Positions 8,911 through 17,430 are shown, counted from the first letter of the stretch. The stretch: 64,000 nt of DNA from JABDIP01 sp965237625 (GCA_965237625.1 CBDEGD010000014.1:310001-374000); one strand, 5' to 3'. Numbers and translations: made by a program. The notes: generated by a model not told the origin, from the letters alone.

Positions 8911-8945
8911 GGTCCGGTCTCCGCGTGGGACCGGACCCCTCTTTG
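8911..8945 (+). terminator. Probable terminator after the lipoprotein gene
   Basis: A perfect 9-bp stem, GGTCCGGTC (8911-8919) with GACCGGACC (8929-8937), loop 9 nt, followed by CCTCTTTG. The T-tract is short. It sits 28 bp past the stop codon. Confidence 0.45.
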
Positions 8946-9069
8946 AGTGCCGTCCGGACAGGCGACGCGGTACGACGCACTCCTCCGCGTCACCCTGCCT
9001 CCTCACAAATACGCGATTCGGTACGCTCGGCTCCCTCGGCCTATCAGTGAGGCCTGGTGAGTCAGCTCT

Positions 9070-9203
9070 CCCCCTCACCCTCCCACGGCTTCGCCGCGGG
9101 TCCCTCCCTCTCCCCGAGGAGAGGGATTGTCGCGGCGGCCTCGAATTCCCCTCTTCTCGGGAGAGGGAGGGACCCGACGCGAAACGTTGGGAGGGTGAGG
9201 GGG
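9070..9203. repeat. Long intergenic inverted-repeat element
   Basis: Two arms of about 44 bp (9070-9113 and 9160-9203) pair with only a few mismatches. Each carries CCCCCTCACCCTCCCA at its outer end and GGGTCCCTCCCTCTCC at its inner end. The loop holds a second smaller inverted repeat. Such C/T-rich palindromes are common between genes of alphaproteobacteria. The whole 8884-9291 gap (408 bp) holds this element, the hairpin at 8911 and no gene. Confidence 0.85.
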
Positions 9204-9291
9204 GCACTGACTCTCCCACAGACACCGGCGATCACCGGAGGAGCCGTCGCCTGGCCCCGCCCACGCGCCTACGGCAAGTGACGCAGCAGGA

Positions 9292-10050
9292 CTACATCCC
9301 GCCGCTGATGCTGAGAATGGCGCCGGTGGCGAATCCGGCCTTGTCTGACGCCAGCCACAGGATCGCCTCGCCGATATCCTCAGGCTCCGCCACGCGGCCG
9401 AGCGGGGCCGTGCGCGCCACCATAGCGGGTCGGTCCGGATTGCCGGCGGTGATGTGGATGTCGGTGTTCGTCGTGCCTGCCCTGACCGCGTTGACCCGGA
9501 TGCCTTCGCGACCGACCTCTTTAGCCAGGCCCACGGTCAGTGTCTCGATCGCGCCCTTCGACGCGGCGTAATGCACATATTCGCCGGGACTTCCCTGCGT
9601 CGCGGCGATCGAAGAGACGTTCACGATGACGCCGCCTCCCCCGCCCGCCGATCTGGCCATGCGCCGGATCGCCTCCTGGGCGCAGTAGATCGAGCCGAAA
9701 ACGTTCACGGCGAAGGTCTGCTTCAGGGCCTCGTCCGGTAGATCCGCGAACGGCGTCGCCTTGCCGATCACCCCGGCGTTGTTGACCAGCAGGGATATCG
9801 CGCCGAGCTCGGCGTCGCAGGTCGCAAACAGGTCCCGTACCTGAACCGGATCGGCGATGTCCGCCTTTACGGCAATCGCGCGGACACCGAGGCCCTGGCA
9901 TTCGGTGACGATCCCCTCCGCCGCCTCATTGTCGGATACAAAGTTGATGCAGACGTCGTAACCGGCCTTCGCGGCCAGCAGCGTCGTCGCCGCGCCGATG
10001 CCCCTGCCGCCGCCGGTGATGATGGCGATTTTTCCCATGGCAGCACTCAC
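9292..10050 (-). CDS. Short-chain dehydrogenase/reductase, YgfF-like
   Basis: A 252-residue classical SDR: cofactor-binding TGGGRGIG near the N terminus, NNAG at about residue 93, catalytic Ser in NVSSIA, and the YAASK active-site Tyr/Lys. The GSPGEYVHYAASKGAIETLT block closely resembles E. coli YgfF, a putative glucose-type dehydrogenase. The substrate is unknown. The acidic/Asn residue after the second strand (NFVSDN) does not settle NAD against NADP. It is divergent from the MarR gene 125 bp away, so the MarR operator may control it too. Confidence 0.85.
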   Translation of the reverse strand: MSAAMGKIAIITGGGRGIGAATTLLAAKAGYDVCINFVSDNEAAEGIVTECQGLGVRAIAVKADIADPVQVRDLFATCDAELGAISLLVNNAGVIGKATPFADLPDEALKQTFAVNVFGSIYCAQEAIRRMARSAGGGGGVIVNVSSIAATQGSPGEYVHYAASKGAIETLTVGLAKEVGREGIRVNAVRAGTTNTDIHITAGNPDRPAMVARTAPLGRVAEPEDIGEAILWLASDKAGFATGAILSISGGM

Positions 10051-10157
10051 CCCTCAGATTGGACCGCAAAGTCGCCCATGGGGTCATAGGCCGTGATACG
10101 GATCGGGGGCAAGTGGCACCATTGTCTCGCTCGCGGCCTTGACATCAGACGAAGTAA

Positions 10158-10169
10158 GTGTATATACAC
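10158..10169. promoter_or_regulatory. Palindromic operator upstream of marR
   Basis: GTGTATATACAC, a perfect 12-bp palindrome followed by ATAAC, lies 6 bp before the marR ATG and upstream of the divergent SDR gene. A near-identical site (GTGCATATGCAC, also followed by ATAAC) precedes the next gene. A shared 17-bp motif in two promoters flanking a MarR gene is good evidence of an autoregulated operator. Confidence 0.75.
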
Positions 10170-10175
10170 ATAACT

Positions 10176-10634
10176 ATGAACGCCCGTCATGAAACCCGAC
10201 AGCACGACGCCACGGATGTAGTGGACTGCACCTGCGCCAATCTGCGCAAGGCCGCGCGGGTGGTGACCCAGGCCTATGACGCCGCTTTGCAGCCGATCGG
10301 TCTCAAGGCCACGCAATTCACCCTGCTGGCGACTCTCACCAAGCTGGGAGACGCACCGTTGACCCGGCTGGCGGACGCGCTGGTGATGGACCGCACCACC
10401 CTGACGCGGAACCTCAGGCCCCTGGTACGGGAAGGGCATATCCGTATCGACCAGGAGGAGGACCAGCGTGTCCGCAAGGTGAGCCTGACCGACGCCGGGC
10501 GAGAGGTGTTCGACAATGCGCGTCCGCGATGGGAGCAGGCGCAGTCGAAGATCCGGGGAACCCTGGGGCAGGCGCGCTGGTCGGGCCTTCTGGACGGTCT
10601 CTCGGCGACGGTGACCGCCGTCCGGGACCAATAG
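10176..10634 (+). CDS. MarR-family transcriptional regulator
   Basis: A 152-residue winged-helix repressor. The family core is clear: LKATQFTLLATLTKLGDAPLTRLADAL, then the recognition helix MDRTTLTRNLRPLVREG and the wing with the DQRVRKVSLTDAGREV signature. Start: the ATG at 10176 is preferred, since the earlier frame start at 10158 is the GTG inside the operator palindrome. No clear Shine-Dalgarno lies before 10176, so the message may be leaderless. An N-terminal Cys pair (DCTC) could be a redox or metal sensor, by analogy with Cys-based MarR proteins; this is inference. Confidence 0.88.
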   Translation: MNARHETRQHDATDVVDCTCANLRKAARVVTQAYDAALQPIGLKATQFTLLATLTKLGDAPLTRLADALVMDRTTLTRNLRPLVREGHIRIDQEEDQRVRKVSLTDAGREVFDNARPRWEQAQSKIRGTLGQARWSGLLDGLSATVTAVRDQ

Positions 10635-10656
10635 GGCTTTTTATTTCAGCAAGAAC

Positions 10657-10668
10657 GTGCATATGCAC
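10657..10668. promoter_or_regulatory. Second MarR-type palindromic operator
   Basis: GTGCATATGCAC followed by ATAAC matches the site before marR at 15 of 17 positions. It lies 21 bp before the ATG of the downstream membrane-protein gene and includes the spurious GTG start at 10657. Confidence 0.72.
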
Positions 10669-10689
10669 ATAACCGAAGGAGACATCACC

Positions 10690-11373
10690 ATGACAACGCA
10701 GCATCGAACCCCGGTTTGGACTCCCTCGCTCAAAGCCGGCCTCGCCGTCCTGCTTCTCCTATGGCTCGCGGCGGCCTATGTCATCGGGGTCGAGGGCCTG
10801 CTGGCGAACCAGCAATCCGCCGTGATGGCGCCGATCGCGCTGAGCGCCATCATCCCCGTCGCCCTCTTCCTGCTGGCCTATGGGGTGTCGGAGCGCTTCC
10901 GCCGCTTCGTCCTGTCCCAGGATCTGCGAACCCTCACCATGGTGCAGCATTGGCGGGTGATCGGGTTCGTGTTCCTGGCCCTCTATGCGTTCGATGTGTT
11001 GCCGGCGCTGTTTGCCTGGCCGGCCGGCATCGGTGACGTGGCGATCGGGCTTGCGGCCGTGTTCATCGTGGCGCGCATGGACCGCGATCCGGATTTCGTC
11101 CGGTCGGCCGGTTTCGCGCGCTTCAACCTGCTCGGCCTGCTCGATTTCGCCGTCGCGGTGGCGACCGCCGGGCTTTCGGCCGGTGCGTTCCCCGGCCTGA
11201 TCGCAAACGGGGTCACCAGCGCGCCGATGGATGTCTGGCCGCTGAACATTTTCCCCAGTTTCATCGTGCCGGCCTTCATCATCCTGCATCTGACCGTGCT
11301 GCTGAATGTCCGCCATCTGCGCCGCGCCACGCGAGGATCCGTCCCTGTGGATGCGGCCCTTCCGGTGGCCTGA
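10690..11373 (+). CDS. Polytopic membrane protein, MarR-regulated, unknown function
   Basis: A 227-residue protein with about six hydrophobic segments (AGLAVLLLLWLAAAYVIG, MAPIALSAIIPVALFLLAYG, VIGFVFLALYAFDVLPALF, VAIGLAAVFIVA, LLGLLDFAVAVATAGL, FIVPAFIILHLTVLLN). The ATG at 10690 has GAAGGAG upstream; the longer reading from 10657 would translate the operator. I do not recognise a family. The operator upstream suggests it responds to the same signal as marR and the SDR. Confidence 0.75.
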   Translation: MTTQHRTPVWTPSLKAGLAVLLLLWLAAAYVIGVEGLLANQQSAVMAPIALSAIIPVALFLLAYGVSERFRRFVLSQDLRTLTMVQHWRVIGFVFLALYAFDVLPALFAWPAGIGDVAIGLAAVFIVARMDRDPDFVRSAGFARFNLLGLLDFAVAVATAGLSAGAFPGLIANGVTSAPMDVWPLNIFPSFIVPAFIILHLTVLLNVRHLRRATRGSVPVDAALPVA

Positions 11374-11529
11374 TCGTCGAATCAATGCGATATCCCGTGA
11401 GGGAGCGGGCTGGCGAAGGCCGGCCCGTGGCGCTTGTAACCAACCCGCCCCCATCGCCATCGAAAGCGACATGACGACGCGCCGGCCCGGCCTCACCCTG
11501 GGGCCGGGCATTCACTGGGAGCCAACGCC

Positions 11530-11778
11530 ATGACCGACCCAAGCAAGGACAAGATCGCCGCCGCCCTGCGCGCCGCCGGGGCCGCTCACCACGACTACGA
11601 GTCCAATTTCCTGAATGGGCAGCGGGACGTCCAATGGGCCGGCTGGTATGCGGCCTATGTGCTGGGCCGCCTTGGAGATTTCACGAAACCGGCGCAACTC
11701 ACCGCCTGGCTGGAATCGGCCAGTGGAGAAGATTGGACGGAAGCGGCGGCTGTGTTGGTTCGCTCCCGCCTAGGCTGA
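11530..11778 (+). CDS. Small conserved hypothetical protein
   Basis: An 82-residue soluble, acidic protein rich in Ala, Trp and Tyr (AAALRAAGAAHHDYE, WAGWYAAYVLGRLGDF), predicted largely helical. The ATG at 11530 has GGGAG ten bases upstream. Codon use resembles the neighbouring genes. It converges on pheT, with 26 bp between the stop codons. Function unknown. Confidence 0.6.
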   Translation: MTDPSKDKIAAALRAAGAAHHDYESNFLNGQRDVQWAGWYAAYVLGRLGDFTKPAQLTAWLESASGEDWTEAAAVLVRSRLG

Positions 11779-11804
11779 CGCGGGCAGTGCCGGTCTGTAG
11801 CCGC

Positions 11805-14222
11805 CTACCCCCGCAGCGCCCCGCCGGTCCGCTTCACCACATTGGCCACGATCTTGGCCGAAACCGCCTCGATCTGCTCGTCGGTCAGAGTGGCGTCGAC
11901 CGGTTGCAGGGTGACCTTGATGGCGACGCTCTTCTTGCCGTCCTCGATGCCCTTGCCCTGGTAGAGGTCGAACACGCCGATGTCGGCGATCAGCGCCTTG
12001 TCGCCGCCTCTCGCCGCCCGGATCACATCGTCGGCCGCCACCGTCTCGTCGACCACGAAGGCGAAATCGCGCTCCAGGGGCTGGAAAGCGGACAGCTTCA
12101 GCATCGGCTTGGCGGTGCCGCGCTTGGCCGATTTGGCCGATTTGGGTTGCGGCACGTGGTCCAGGAACACCTCGAAACCGGCGATCGGCGACGGCGCGTC
12201 CATCGCCGCCAGGATGGCCGGGTGGATTTCGCCGAAGATGGCCAGCACGTTCGGGCCCAGGCGCAGGCAGCCGGAGCGGCCGGGATGATACCAATCCGGC
12301 GCGTCGGCGGTGACCAGACAGTTGGCGACCGGCGCGCCGGCCATGGTCAGCACCGCGATGGCGTCGGCCTTGGCGTCGAAGGCGTCGACCGGGCGCGGCT
12401 TGGCCGCCCAATGGCGCTCGCCCATCTCGCCGGTGCGGATGCCGGTGGCGACCATGCCCTGGCCTTTCGGCGAGGTGTCGCGATAGACCGGCCCGACCTC
12501 GAACAGGGCGGCGTTGGGCAGCCCCCGGTCGGCATTGCGGGTTGCGGCCTGGATCAGATTCGGCAGGATCGACGGCCGCATGGCGTCCAGATCGCTGGCG
12601 ATCGGATTGAGCAGCTTCAGATCTCTGTTCTGGAACCCGAACCGGGCCGCCAGCCCGGATTCCATGAACGACCATGTCACCGCCTCGTCGAGGCCGCGCG
12701 AGGCCAGCAGCCGCCGGACCTGGGTCGAGGCCCGTTGCTTGGCGGTGATCGCCGGCCGGGTCACCGGGCCCAGCTTGGGCATCGATACGGCGGGAATGGC
12801 GTCGAAGCCATGGACCCGCAGCACCTCTTCCACCAGATCGGCCTCGCCGTGGATATCGCTGCGCCAACTCGGCACGTCCACAATCAGCAGGCCGTCCTTG
12901 CTCTCGGCGACCGTGCAGCCCAGGGCGGTCAGGATGCGCACCTGCTCGTCCAGCGGCACTGCGACGCCGCCCAGATGCTCGACCCGCGACGGTCGCAGCG
13001 TGAGGGTCCGCCGCCAGTCGGGCGCGGCGCCGGCGACCACCAGTTCGCTCGGCTCGCCGCGGCATAAATCCATGATCAGGGCCGTGGCCTGCTCCATGCC
13101 GGCAATCACCGCATCGGGATCGACGCCGCGCTCGAAGCGATACCGGGCGTCGGAATCGATGGCCAGCTTGCGGCCGGAGGCGGCGGTGCGCAGCGGGTCG
13201 AACAGCGCCGCCTCGACGAAAACGTTGACCGTTTCCTCGGTGCAGCCCGAGGCCGTGCCGCCGACAACCCCGCCCAGCGCCAGCACGCCGTCATCATCGG
13301 CGATGACGCAAAATTCATCGTCCAGCGTATAGGATTTGTCGTTCAGTGCATCCAGGGACTCGTCGGTCTTCGACAGCCGCACATGCAGCCCGCCGGCGAT
13401 CGTGTCGGCATCGAACACGTGCAGCGGCCGGGCGCGGTCCATGGTGAAGTAGTTGGTGATGTCGACCAGAGTGGAGATCGGCCGCAGCCCCACCGCGCGC
13501 AGCTTGTCCTGAAGCCAGCGCGGGCTCGGCCCGTTGGTCACGCCGCGGAAATAGCGCCCGACGAACATCGGGCAGGCGTTCTCCGCGCCCTTCGGCAGCT
13601 TCAAGGCCACGCCGATGGGGCTCTTGAAGCGCCCCGGCACCGGGTTTGCCGGCAGGTCGCGCAGAGTGCCGACACCGGCGGCGGCCAGATCGCGGGCGAT
13701 GCCGCGGATCCCGGCGCAATCGCCGCGATCGGGGGTCAGGCCGATATCGATCAGCGGATCGTCCAGCCCCATGATCTCTGCGAACGGCGCGCCCACCGGC
13801 GCATCCGCGGGCAGGTCGATGATGCCGTGATGTTCGTCCGACAGCCCCATCTCACGTTCCGAGCACAGCATGCCGTTGGATTCGACGCCGCGGATCACGC
13901 CGGGCTTCAGCGTCAAGTCGGTGCCCGGGATGTGGGTGCCGGCCGGCGCGAAGACGCCCTTCATGCCGGCCCTTGCGTTCGGTGCACCGCAGACGACTTG
14001 GACTTCGCCGGAACCGGTATCCACATGGCAGACCCGCAACCGGTCGGCGTTGGGGTGCTGCTCGCAGCGGACCACATGGCCGACGGTGAACGGCGCCAGG
14101 GCGGCCGCCTGGTCCTCGATCCCCTCGACCTCGAGGCCGAGTGCGGTCAGTTGTTCCGCGATCTCGTCGAGGCTGCGATCGGTGTCCAGATGCTCCTTGA
14201 GCCAGGAGAGAGTGAGTTTCAT
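11805..14222 (-). CDS. pheT: Phenylalanine-tRNA ligase beta subunit
   Basis: An 805-residue beta chain of the alpha2beta2 synthetase that charges tRNA-Phe. It starts MKLTLSWLKEHLDTD. The tRNA-binding EMAP/OB domain follows at about 40-150 (VGHVVRCEQHPNADRLRVCHVDTG). Next come the B3/B4 editing domain (about 210-390), B5 (about 400-470), the catalytic-like core with RSILPNLIQAATRNADRG, and the C-terminal ferredoxin-fold anticodon domain ending KRTGGALRG. Full length. It is the last gene of the minus-strand pheST pair, 13 bp from pheS. Confidence 0.97.
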   Translation of the reverse strand: MKLTLSWLKEHLDTDRSLDEIAEQLTALGLEVEGIEDQAAALAPFTVGHVVRCEQHPNADRLRVCHVDTGSGEVQVVCGAPNARAGMKGVFAPAGTHIPGTDLTLKPGVIRGVESNGMLCSEREMGLSDEHHGIIDLPADAPVGAPFAEIMGLDDPLIDIGLTPDRGDCAGIRGIARDLAAAGVGTLRDLPANPVPGRFKSPIGVALKLPKGAENACPMFVGRYFRGVTNGPSPRWLQDKLRAVGLRPISTLVDITNYFTMDRARPLHVFDADTIAGGLHVRLSKTDESLDALNDKSYTLDDEFCVIADDDGVLALGGVVGGTASGCTEETVNVFVEAALFDPLRTAASGRKLAIDSDARYRFERGVDPDAVIAGMEQATALIMDLCRGEPSELVVAGAAPDWRRTLTLRPSRVEHLGGVAVPLDEQVRILTALGCTVAESKDGLLIVDVPSWRSDIHGEADLVEEVLRVHGFDAIPAVSMPKLGPVTRPAITAKQRASTQVRRLLASRGLDEAVTWSFMESGLAARFGFQNRDLKLLNPIASDLDAMRPSILPNLIQAATRNADRGLPNAALFEVGPVYRDTSPKGQGMVATGIRTGEMGERHWAAKPRPVDAFDAKADAIAVLTMAGAPVANCLVTADAPDWYHPGRSGCLRLGPNVLAIFGEIHPAILAAMDAPSPIAGFEVFLDHVPQPKSAKSAKRGTAKPMLKLSAFQPLERDFAFVVDETVAADDVIRAARGGDKALIADIGVFDLYQGKGIEDGKKSVAIKVTLQPVDATLTDEQIEAVSAKIVANVVKRTGGALRG

Positions 14223-14235
14223 CGTATCCTCCTGG

Positions 14236-15318
14236 TCAGCGGGTCAGGCCCTGGGCCATGGACGGCATGTCCAGCGGCACGAAACCGTAATGGCGCAGCC
14301 AGCGCAAATCGGCATCGAAGAAGGTCCGCAGATCCGGGATGCCGTATTTCAGCATTGCGATACGCTCGATCCCCATGCCGAAGGCGAAGCCCTGATAACG
14401 GGTGCTGTCGATGCCGGACATCTCCAGCACGTTGGGATGCACCATGCCGCAGCCCAGGATCTCCAGCCAGTCGCCGTGATTGCCCAGCACCAGCTCGCCG
14501 CCGCTGCGCCGGCAGCCGATATCGACCTCCGCCGAGGGCTCGGTGAAGGGGAAGAAGGACGGCCGGAACCTGAGCGGCAGATCGTCGATATCGAAGAAGG
14601 CGCGGCAGAAATCGATCAGGCAGCCCTTCAGATGGCCCATATGGGTGGTCTCGTCGACCACCAGCCCTTCGACCTGATGGAACATCGGCGTGTGGGTCAT
14701 GTCGTAATCGGACCGGTAGGTGCGGCCCGGCACGATGATGCGGATCGGCGGGGTGGTGTTCATCATGGTGCGGATCTGCACCGGGGAGGTATGGGTGCGC
14801 AGCACCGTGCTGCCGCCCTCCGCATTGGCGCCGTGAGGCAGGTAGAAGGTGTCGTGCATCTGCCGGGCGGGGTGTTCGTCGGGCATGTTGAGGGCGGTGA
14901 AGTTGTGGAAATCGTCCTCGATATCCGGCCCTTCGGCGACCGCGAAACCCATCTCGGCGAAGATCGCCGTCAGCTCGTCCACGGTCTGGGTGATCGGGTG
15001 CAGATGCCCGGTCGCCTCCGGCCGGACCGGCAGCGACACGTCGACACGCTCGGCCTCCAGCTTTCCGGACATGGCGGACAGTTCCAGCCCGCGCCGCCGT
15101 GCCTCGATGGCGTCGGCCACCGATTCCTTGACCGCATTGAGCGCCTGGCCGGCCTCTCGGCGCGCCTCGGGGTCGAGCCCGCCCAGGGTCTTCATCAGCC
15201 CGGTGATGCGGCCCTTCTTGCCCAGCGCGCTGACCCGCACGGCGTCCAGCGCCGCCAGATCGGCGGCTGCATCGACCGCGCCGATCAATTCGCTTTTCAG
15301 TTCTTCGAGATTTTCCAT
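14236..15318 (-). CDS. pheS: Phenylalanine-tRNA ligase alpha subunit
   Basis: A 360-residue catalytic alpha chain. An N-terminal coiled coil (MENLEELKSELIGAVDAAADL through RITGLMKTL) is followed by the class II core: motif 2 with FRPSFFPFTEPSAEVDI and motif 3 with GFAFGMGIERIAMLKYGI. The substrate-pocket strand VLGNHGDWLEILGCGMVHPNVL is present. The ATG at 15318 matches the usual start and has GGGAGAAG upstream. The frame stays open to an ATG at 15408, giving a 30-residue extension with two Phe codons that I do not include. Confidence 0.97.
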   Translation of the reverse strand: MENLEELKSELIGAVDAAADLAALDAVRVSALGKKGRITGLMKTLGGLDPEARREAGQALNAVKESVADAIEARRRGLELSAMSGKLEAERVDVSLPVRPEATGHLHPITQTVDELTAIFAEMGFAVAEGPDIEDDFHNFTALNMPDEHPARQMHDTFYLPHGANAEGGSTVLRTHTSPVQIRTMMNTTPPIRIIVPGRTYRSDYDMTHTPMFHQVEGLVVDETTHMGHLKGCLIDFCRAFFDIDDLPLRFRPSFFPFTEPSAEVDIGCRRSGGELVLGNHGDWLEILGCGMVHPNVLEMSGIDSTRYQGFAFGMGIERIAMLKYGIPDLRTFFDADLRWLRHYGFVPLDMPSMAQGLTR

Positions 15319-15410
15319 GCCCGGTGCTTCTCCCGCCCAATCACGGCATGCCTGCCCATCATTCCCGGCCCCAACCAAAGAAAAATGGGCCAAAGGAAAT
15401 TGGGCCATGC

Positions 15411-15440
15411 AAAAGGGGCCACGCTTTCAGGCCTGGCCCC
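15411..15440 (-). terminator. Intrinsic terminator or attenuator before pheS
   Basis: On the minus strand GGGGCCA pairs with TGGCCCC across a 12-nt loop, followed directly by TTTT. It lies 93 bp upstream of the pheS ATG and 52 bp after the rplT stop. A second structure, the perfect 18-bp palindrome CCGGCAGCATGCTGCCGG (15469-15486), lies between rplT and this terminator. Either rplT ends here and pheST has its own promoter, or pheST is controlled by attenuation. Confidence 0.65.
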
Positions 15441-15492
15441 TCGCTTATCTCTCGCCTTCGATCCGGTTCCGGCAGCATGCTGCCGGTCGGGG

Positions 15493-15858
15493 TCAGGCGC
15501 CTTGTGTCAGCGCGGCCTGGGCCTGATCGACCAAGGCCTTAAACGCGCCCGGTTCCCGCACCGCCAGATCGGACAGGACCTTGCGGTCCACCTCGATTCC
15601 GGCCAACGAGACGCCGTGCATGAACTGGGAATAGGTCAGCCCATGCTCGCGCACGCCCGCATTGATCCGCTGGATCCACAGGGCGCGGAATGTCCGCTTG
15701 CGGTTGCGCCGGTCGCGATAGGCGTATGAAAGCGCCTTTTCGACCCGGCGGGCGGCTGCCTTGAAGGTCGTGCTGCTGCGGCCGCGATAGCCTTTCGCGA
15801 GCTTCAGGACCTTCTTGTGACGGGCGTGGTTGACGACGCCCCGTTTTACTCGTGCCAT
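15493..15858 (-). CDS. rplT: 50S ribosomal protein L20
   Basis: A 121-residue assembly protein of the large subunit, with the family pattern MARVKRGV, HKKVLKLAKGYRGR, SYAYRDRRNRKR and the C-terminal globular domain (LWIQRINAGVREHGLTYSQFMHGV). Full length. It follows rpmI by 14 bp. In enterics L20 represses its own operon, but I could not identify an L20-binding leader here. Confidence 0.97.
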   Translation of the reverse strand: MARVKRGVVNHARHKKVLKLAKGYRGRSSTTFKAAARRVEKALSYAYRDRRNRKRTFRALWIQRINAGVREHGLTYSQFMHGVSLAGIEVDRKVLSDLAVREPGAFKALVDQAQAALTQGA

Positions 15859-15872
15859 ATCTCTGCCCTGCC

Positions 15873-16073
15873 CTAACCGTTCGGCAACATGTAGCGCTTC
15901 ACCTTGGCGGCGTCGGCGTCACACATGATCTGGGTGCCCTGGTTCCGCTCTTTCGCCCGCTTGGTCTTGCTGATCAGGCGGTGCCGGCGGTGGCTGGCAT
16001 TGAACCGGACCTTGCCGGTCGCGGTCAGCCGGAAGCGCCGCTTCGCGGAGCTTTTCGTCTTCATCTTGGGCAT
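15873..16073 (-). CDS. rpmI: 50S ribosomal protein L35
   Basis: A 66-residue basic protein: MPKMKTKSSAKRRF, TGKVRFN and the C-terminal MLPNG. The ATG at 16073 follows AAGGAAG; the earlier frame start at 16094 is not the family start. Next to rplT as usual, but separated from infC by about 1.8 kb of other genes. Confidence 0.96.
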   Translation of the reverse strand: MPKMKTKSSAKRRFRLTATGKVRFNASHRRHRLISKTKRAKERNQGTQIMCDADAAKVKRYMLPNG

Positions 16074-16414
16074 TTCATCTTCCTTCGTATTCAAGGCGTC
16101 CGCTTGCGCGGCCGCGTCCGGCGGCTGGGCATGCCCTATGGGGGTCTCAACGGACCCGGCCTCACCGCCTCATGGAGCGCGGGTTATAGCGACGTGTGGA
16201 ACCGAGTGCAAGGGCGGGTTCGTTCCTTGCCCAACCGCAATTGGATATCAGCCGGCGCTGGGCACTCTCGCCGGGCGAGTCGCCTGGAAACCAGCGCTTT
16301 GGCCAGTCGGGTAATTAACGAAATGCGCGTAATTTGTGGAGCATTCGGGAGGTTTGCCTTAGGCAAGGATCGACGCCGTCCTGCGCAACCCCACAATGAC
16401 CGAGGGTTCTTGAT
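16074..16414. other. 341-bp divergent intergenic region upstream of rpmI
   Basis: This region must hold the rpmI-rplT promoter, since the upstream neighbour is not infC, and the promoter of the plus-strand zinc-ribbon gene. I see no RNA gene or convincing operator. The half nearest 16300-16400 is visibly AT-richer. Confidence 0.4.
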
Positions 16415-16894
16415 ATGAAGATTCCAAGGGGCTCGAAACAGGGCAAGTACGGCTTCAACATGATGGGAAGCATGACCCATGTGCGGTACGACCACAAACA
16501 GCGGCCCTCAAAGATTGAGATCAAGTGCCCGAAATGCGGCGGATTGGCCATTGCCGTCGAACCGTGTCACGCCGAAGGCCGGCTCATCGTCGGCGACTTG
16601 AACCCACCTTGGCGTACGCCGTCATTCGATGTGACGTGCACGGCCTGCCTGTATCGGGCGAAGCAGCAGGCCTATGGAGACCTCACGGAGCCCTATCACC
16701 AAATTGCTCATCATCGGGACATCCTGTGGGCCTGGAACCTCGCGCATCTGGGCATGATCGCGGATGTCCTGCGGGGCCGGTCGGTCGATTATCATCCTTA
16801 TGCGTTCGTCGCCACCTACATCCATCGCACGTGGCTGAAGAAACGACGGGTGTTCGCGAAATTGCTCACTCGATACATCGCGTCGAACGCGTAG
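16415..16894 (+). CDS. Hypothetical protein with a CxxC zinc-ribbon-like N-terminal part
   Basis: A 159-residue protein. Two Cys pairs, CPKC (residues 38-41) and CTAC (about 75-78), are spaced like a zinc ribbon. The C-terminal half has aromatic-rich helices (DILWAWNLAHLGMIADVL) and ends basic. The ATG follows GAGGG. It is transcribed against the surrounding ribosomal genes, and its composition is less GC-rich. I do not recognise a family. Confidence 0.55.
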   Translation: MKIPRGSKQGKYGFNMMGSMTHVRYDHKQRPSKIEIKCPKCGGLAIAVEPCHAEGRLIVGDLNPPWRTPSFDVTCTACLYRAKQQAYGDLTEPYHQIAHHRDILWAWNLAHLGMIADVLRGRSVDYHPYAFVATYIHRTWLKKRRVFAKLLTRYIASNA

Positions 16895-16934
16895 CTCCCG
16901 CCGTATTGGCTGCCTTCAGCGTTGGACAGTGCGC

Positions 16935-17430
16935 CTATTCCGCCAACCTCAGGCTTTCCCAGACAGCCCAGGCCTCGGAAAAGGACGGCGTAAACAAACC
17001 TTCCACCTGGATGACGGCCAACAGCGCGATGCTTCGTCCATCCAAATTCTTGGTGGTGTACAGGGTGTAGGCCGCGCCGCCCGAACTGCCGTAGTTCTCG
17101 CGTATCGTGAAGGGTGCCGGAGCCCCGCCCTCGCGGAGCGCCGGTCCGTCGCCGAGGCGGGCCGCGGATAGTTGCCCATTCGGACAAAACGCGATGTAAT
17201 CGGCGGCCCGGTTGTCCGCCGGGTTGTAGATCTATGCGCATGTCGAACACATTGGCGACGCGTCGCGGCGGCGTCGCGAAGGACAAGCCGAGGCCGCTTT
17301 CCCGTGCCCAGCCCTGCCAAACTGCAGCCTGTTCGCCTCGGCTATGGAGCCAGAACGCTGCCAGACCGAACACCGCAACGATGCTGGCTGACACGAGATG
17401 CCGGCGTCCCATGTTACGGAGAGTGCGCAT
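16935..17430 (-). pseudogene. Frameshifted gene for a membrane-anchored/secreted hypothetical protein
   Basis: The N-terminal frame (from 17430) encodes a signal or anchor (RRHLVSASIVAVFGLAAFWLHS) and GLGLSFATPPRRVANVFDMR. A different frame then continues with protein-like sequence: YNPADNRAADYIAFCPNG, APAPFTIRENYGSSGGAAYT, and a C-terminal AVIQVEGLFTPSFSEAWAVW, stopping at 16935. The switch is at about 17228-17236; a single-base change restores a ~164-residue protein. The frame actually open through this region is Arg/Gly-rich and not protein-like. Function unknown. Confidence 0.6.

Noticed and set aside
15319..15408. N-terminal extension of PheS (30 residues)
   Set aside because: The family starts at MENLEELK (15318), which has a Shine-Dalgarno; the extension has none and directly follows a terminator.
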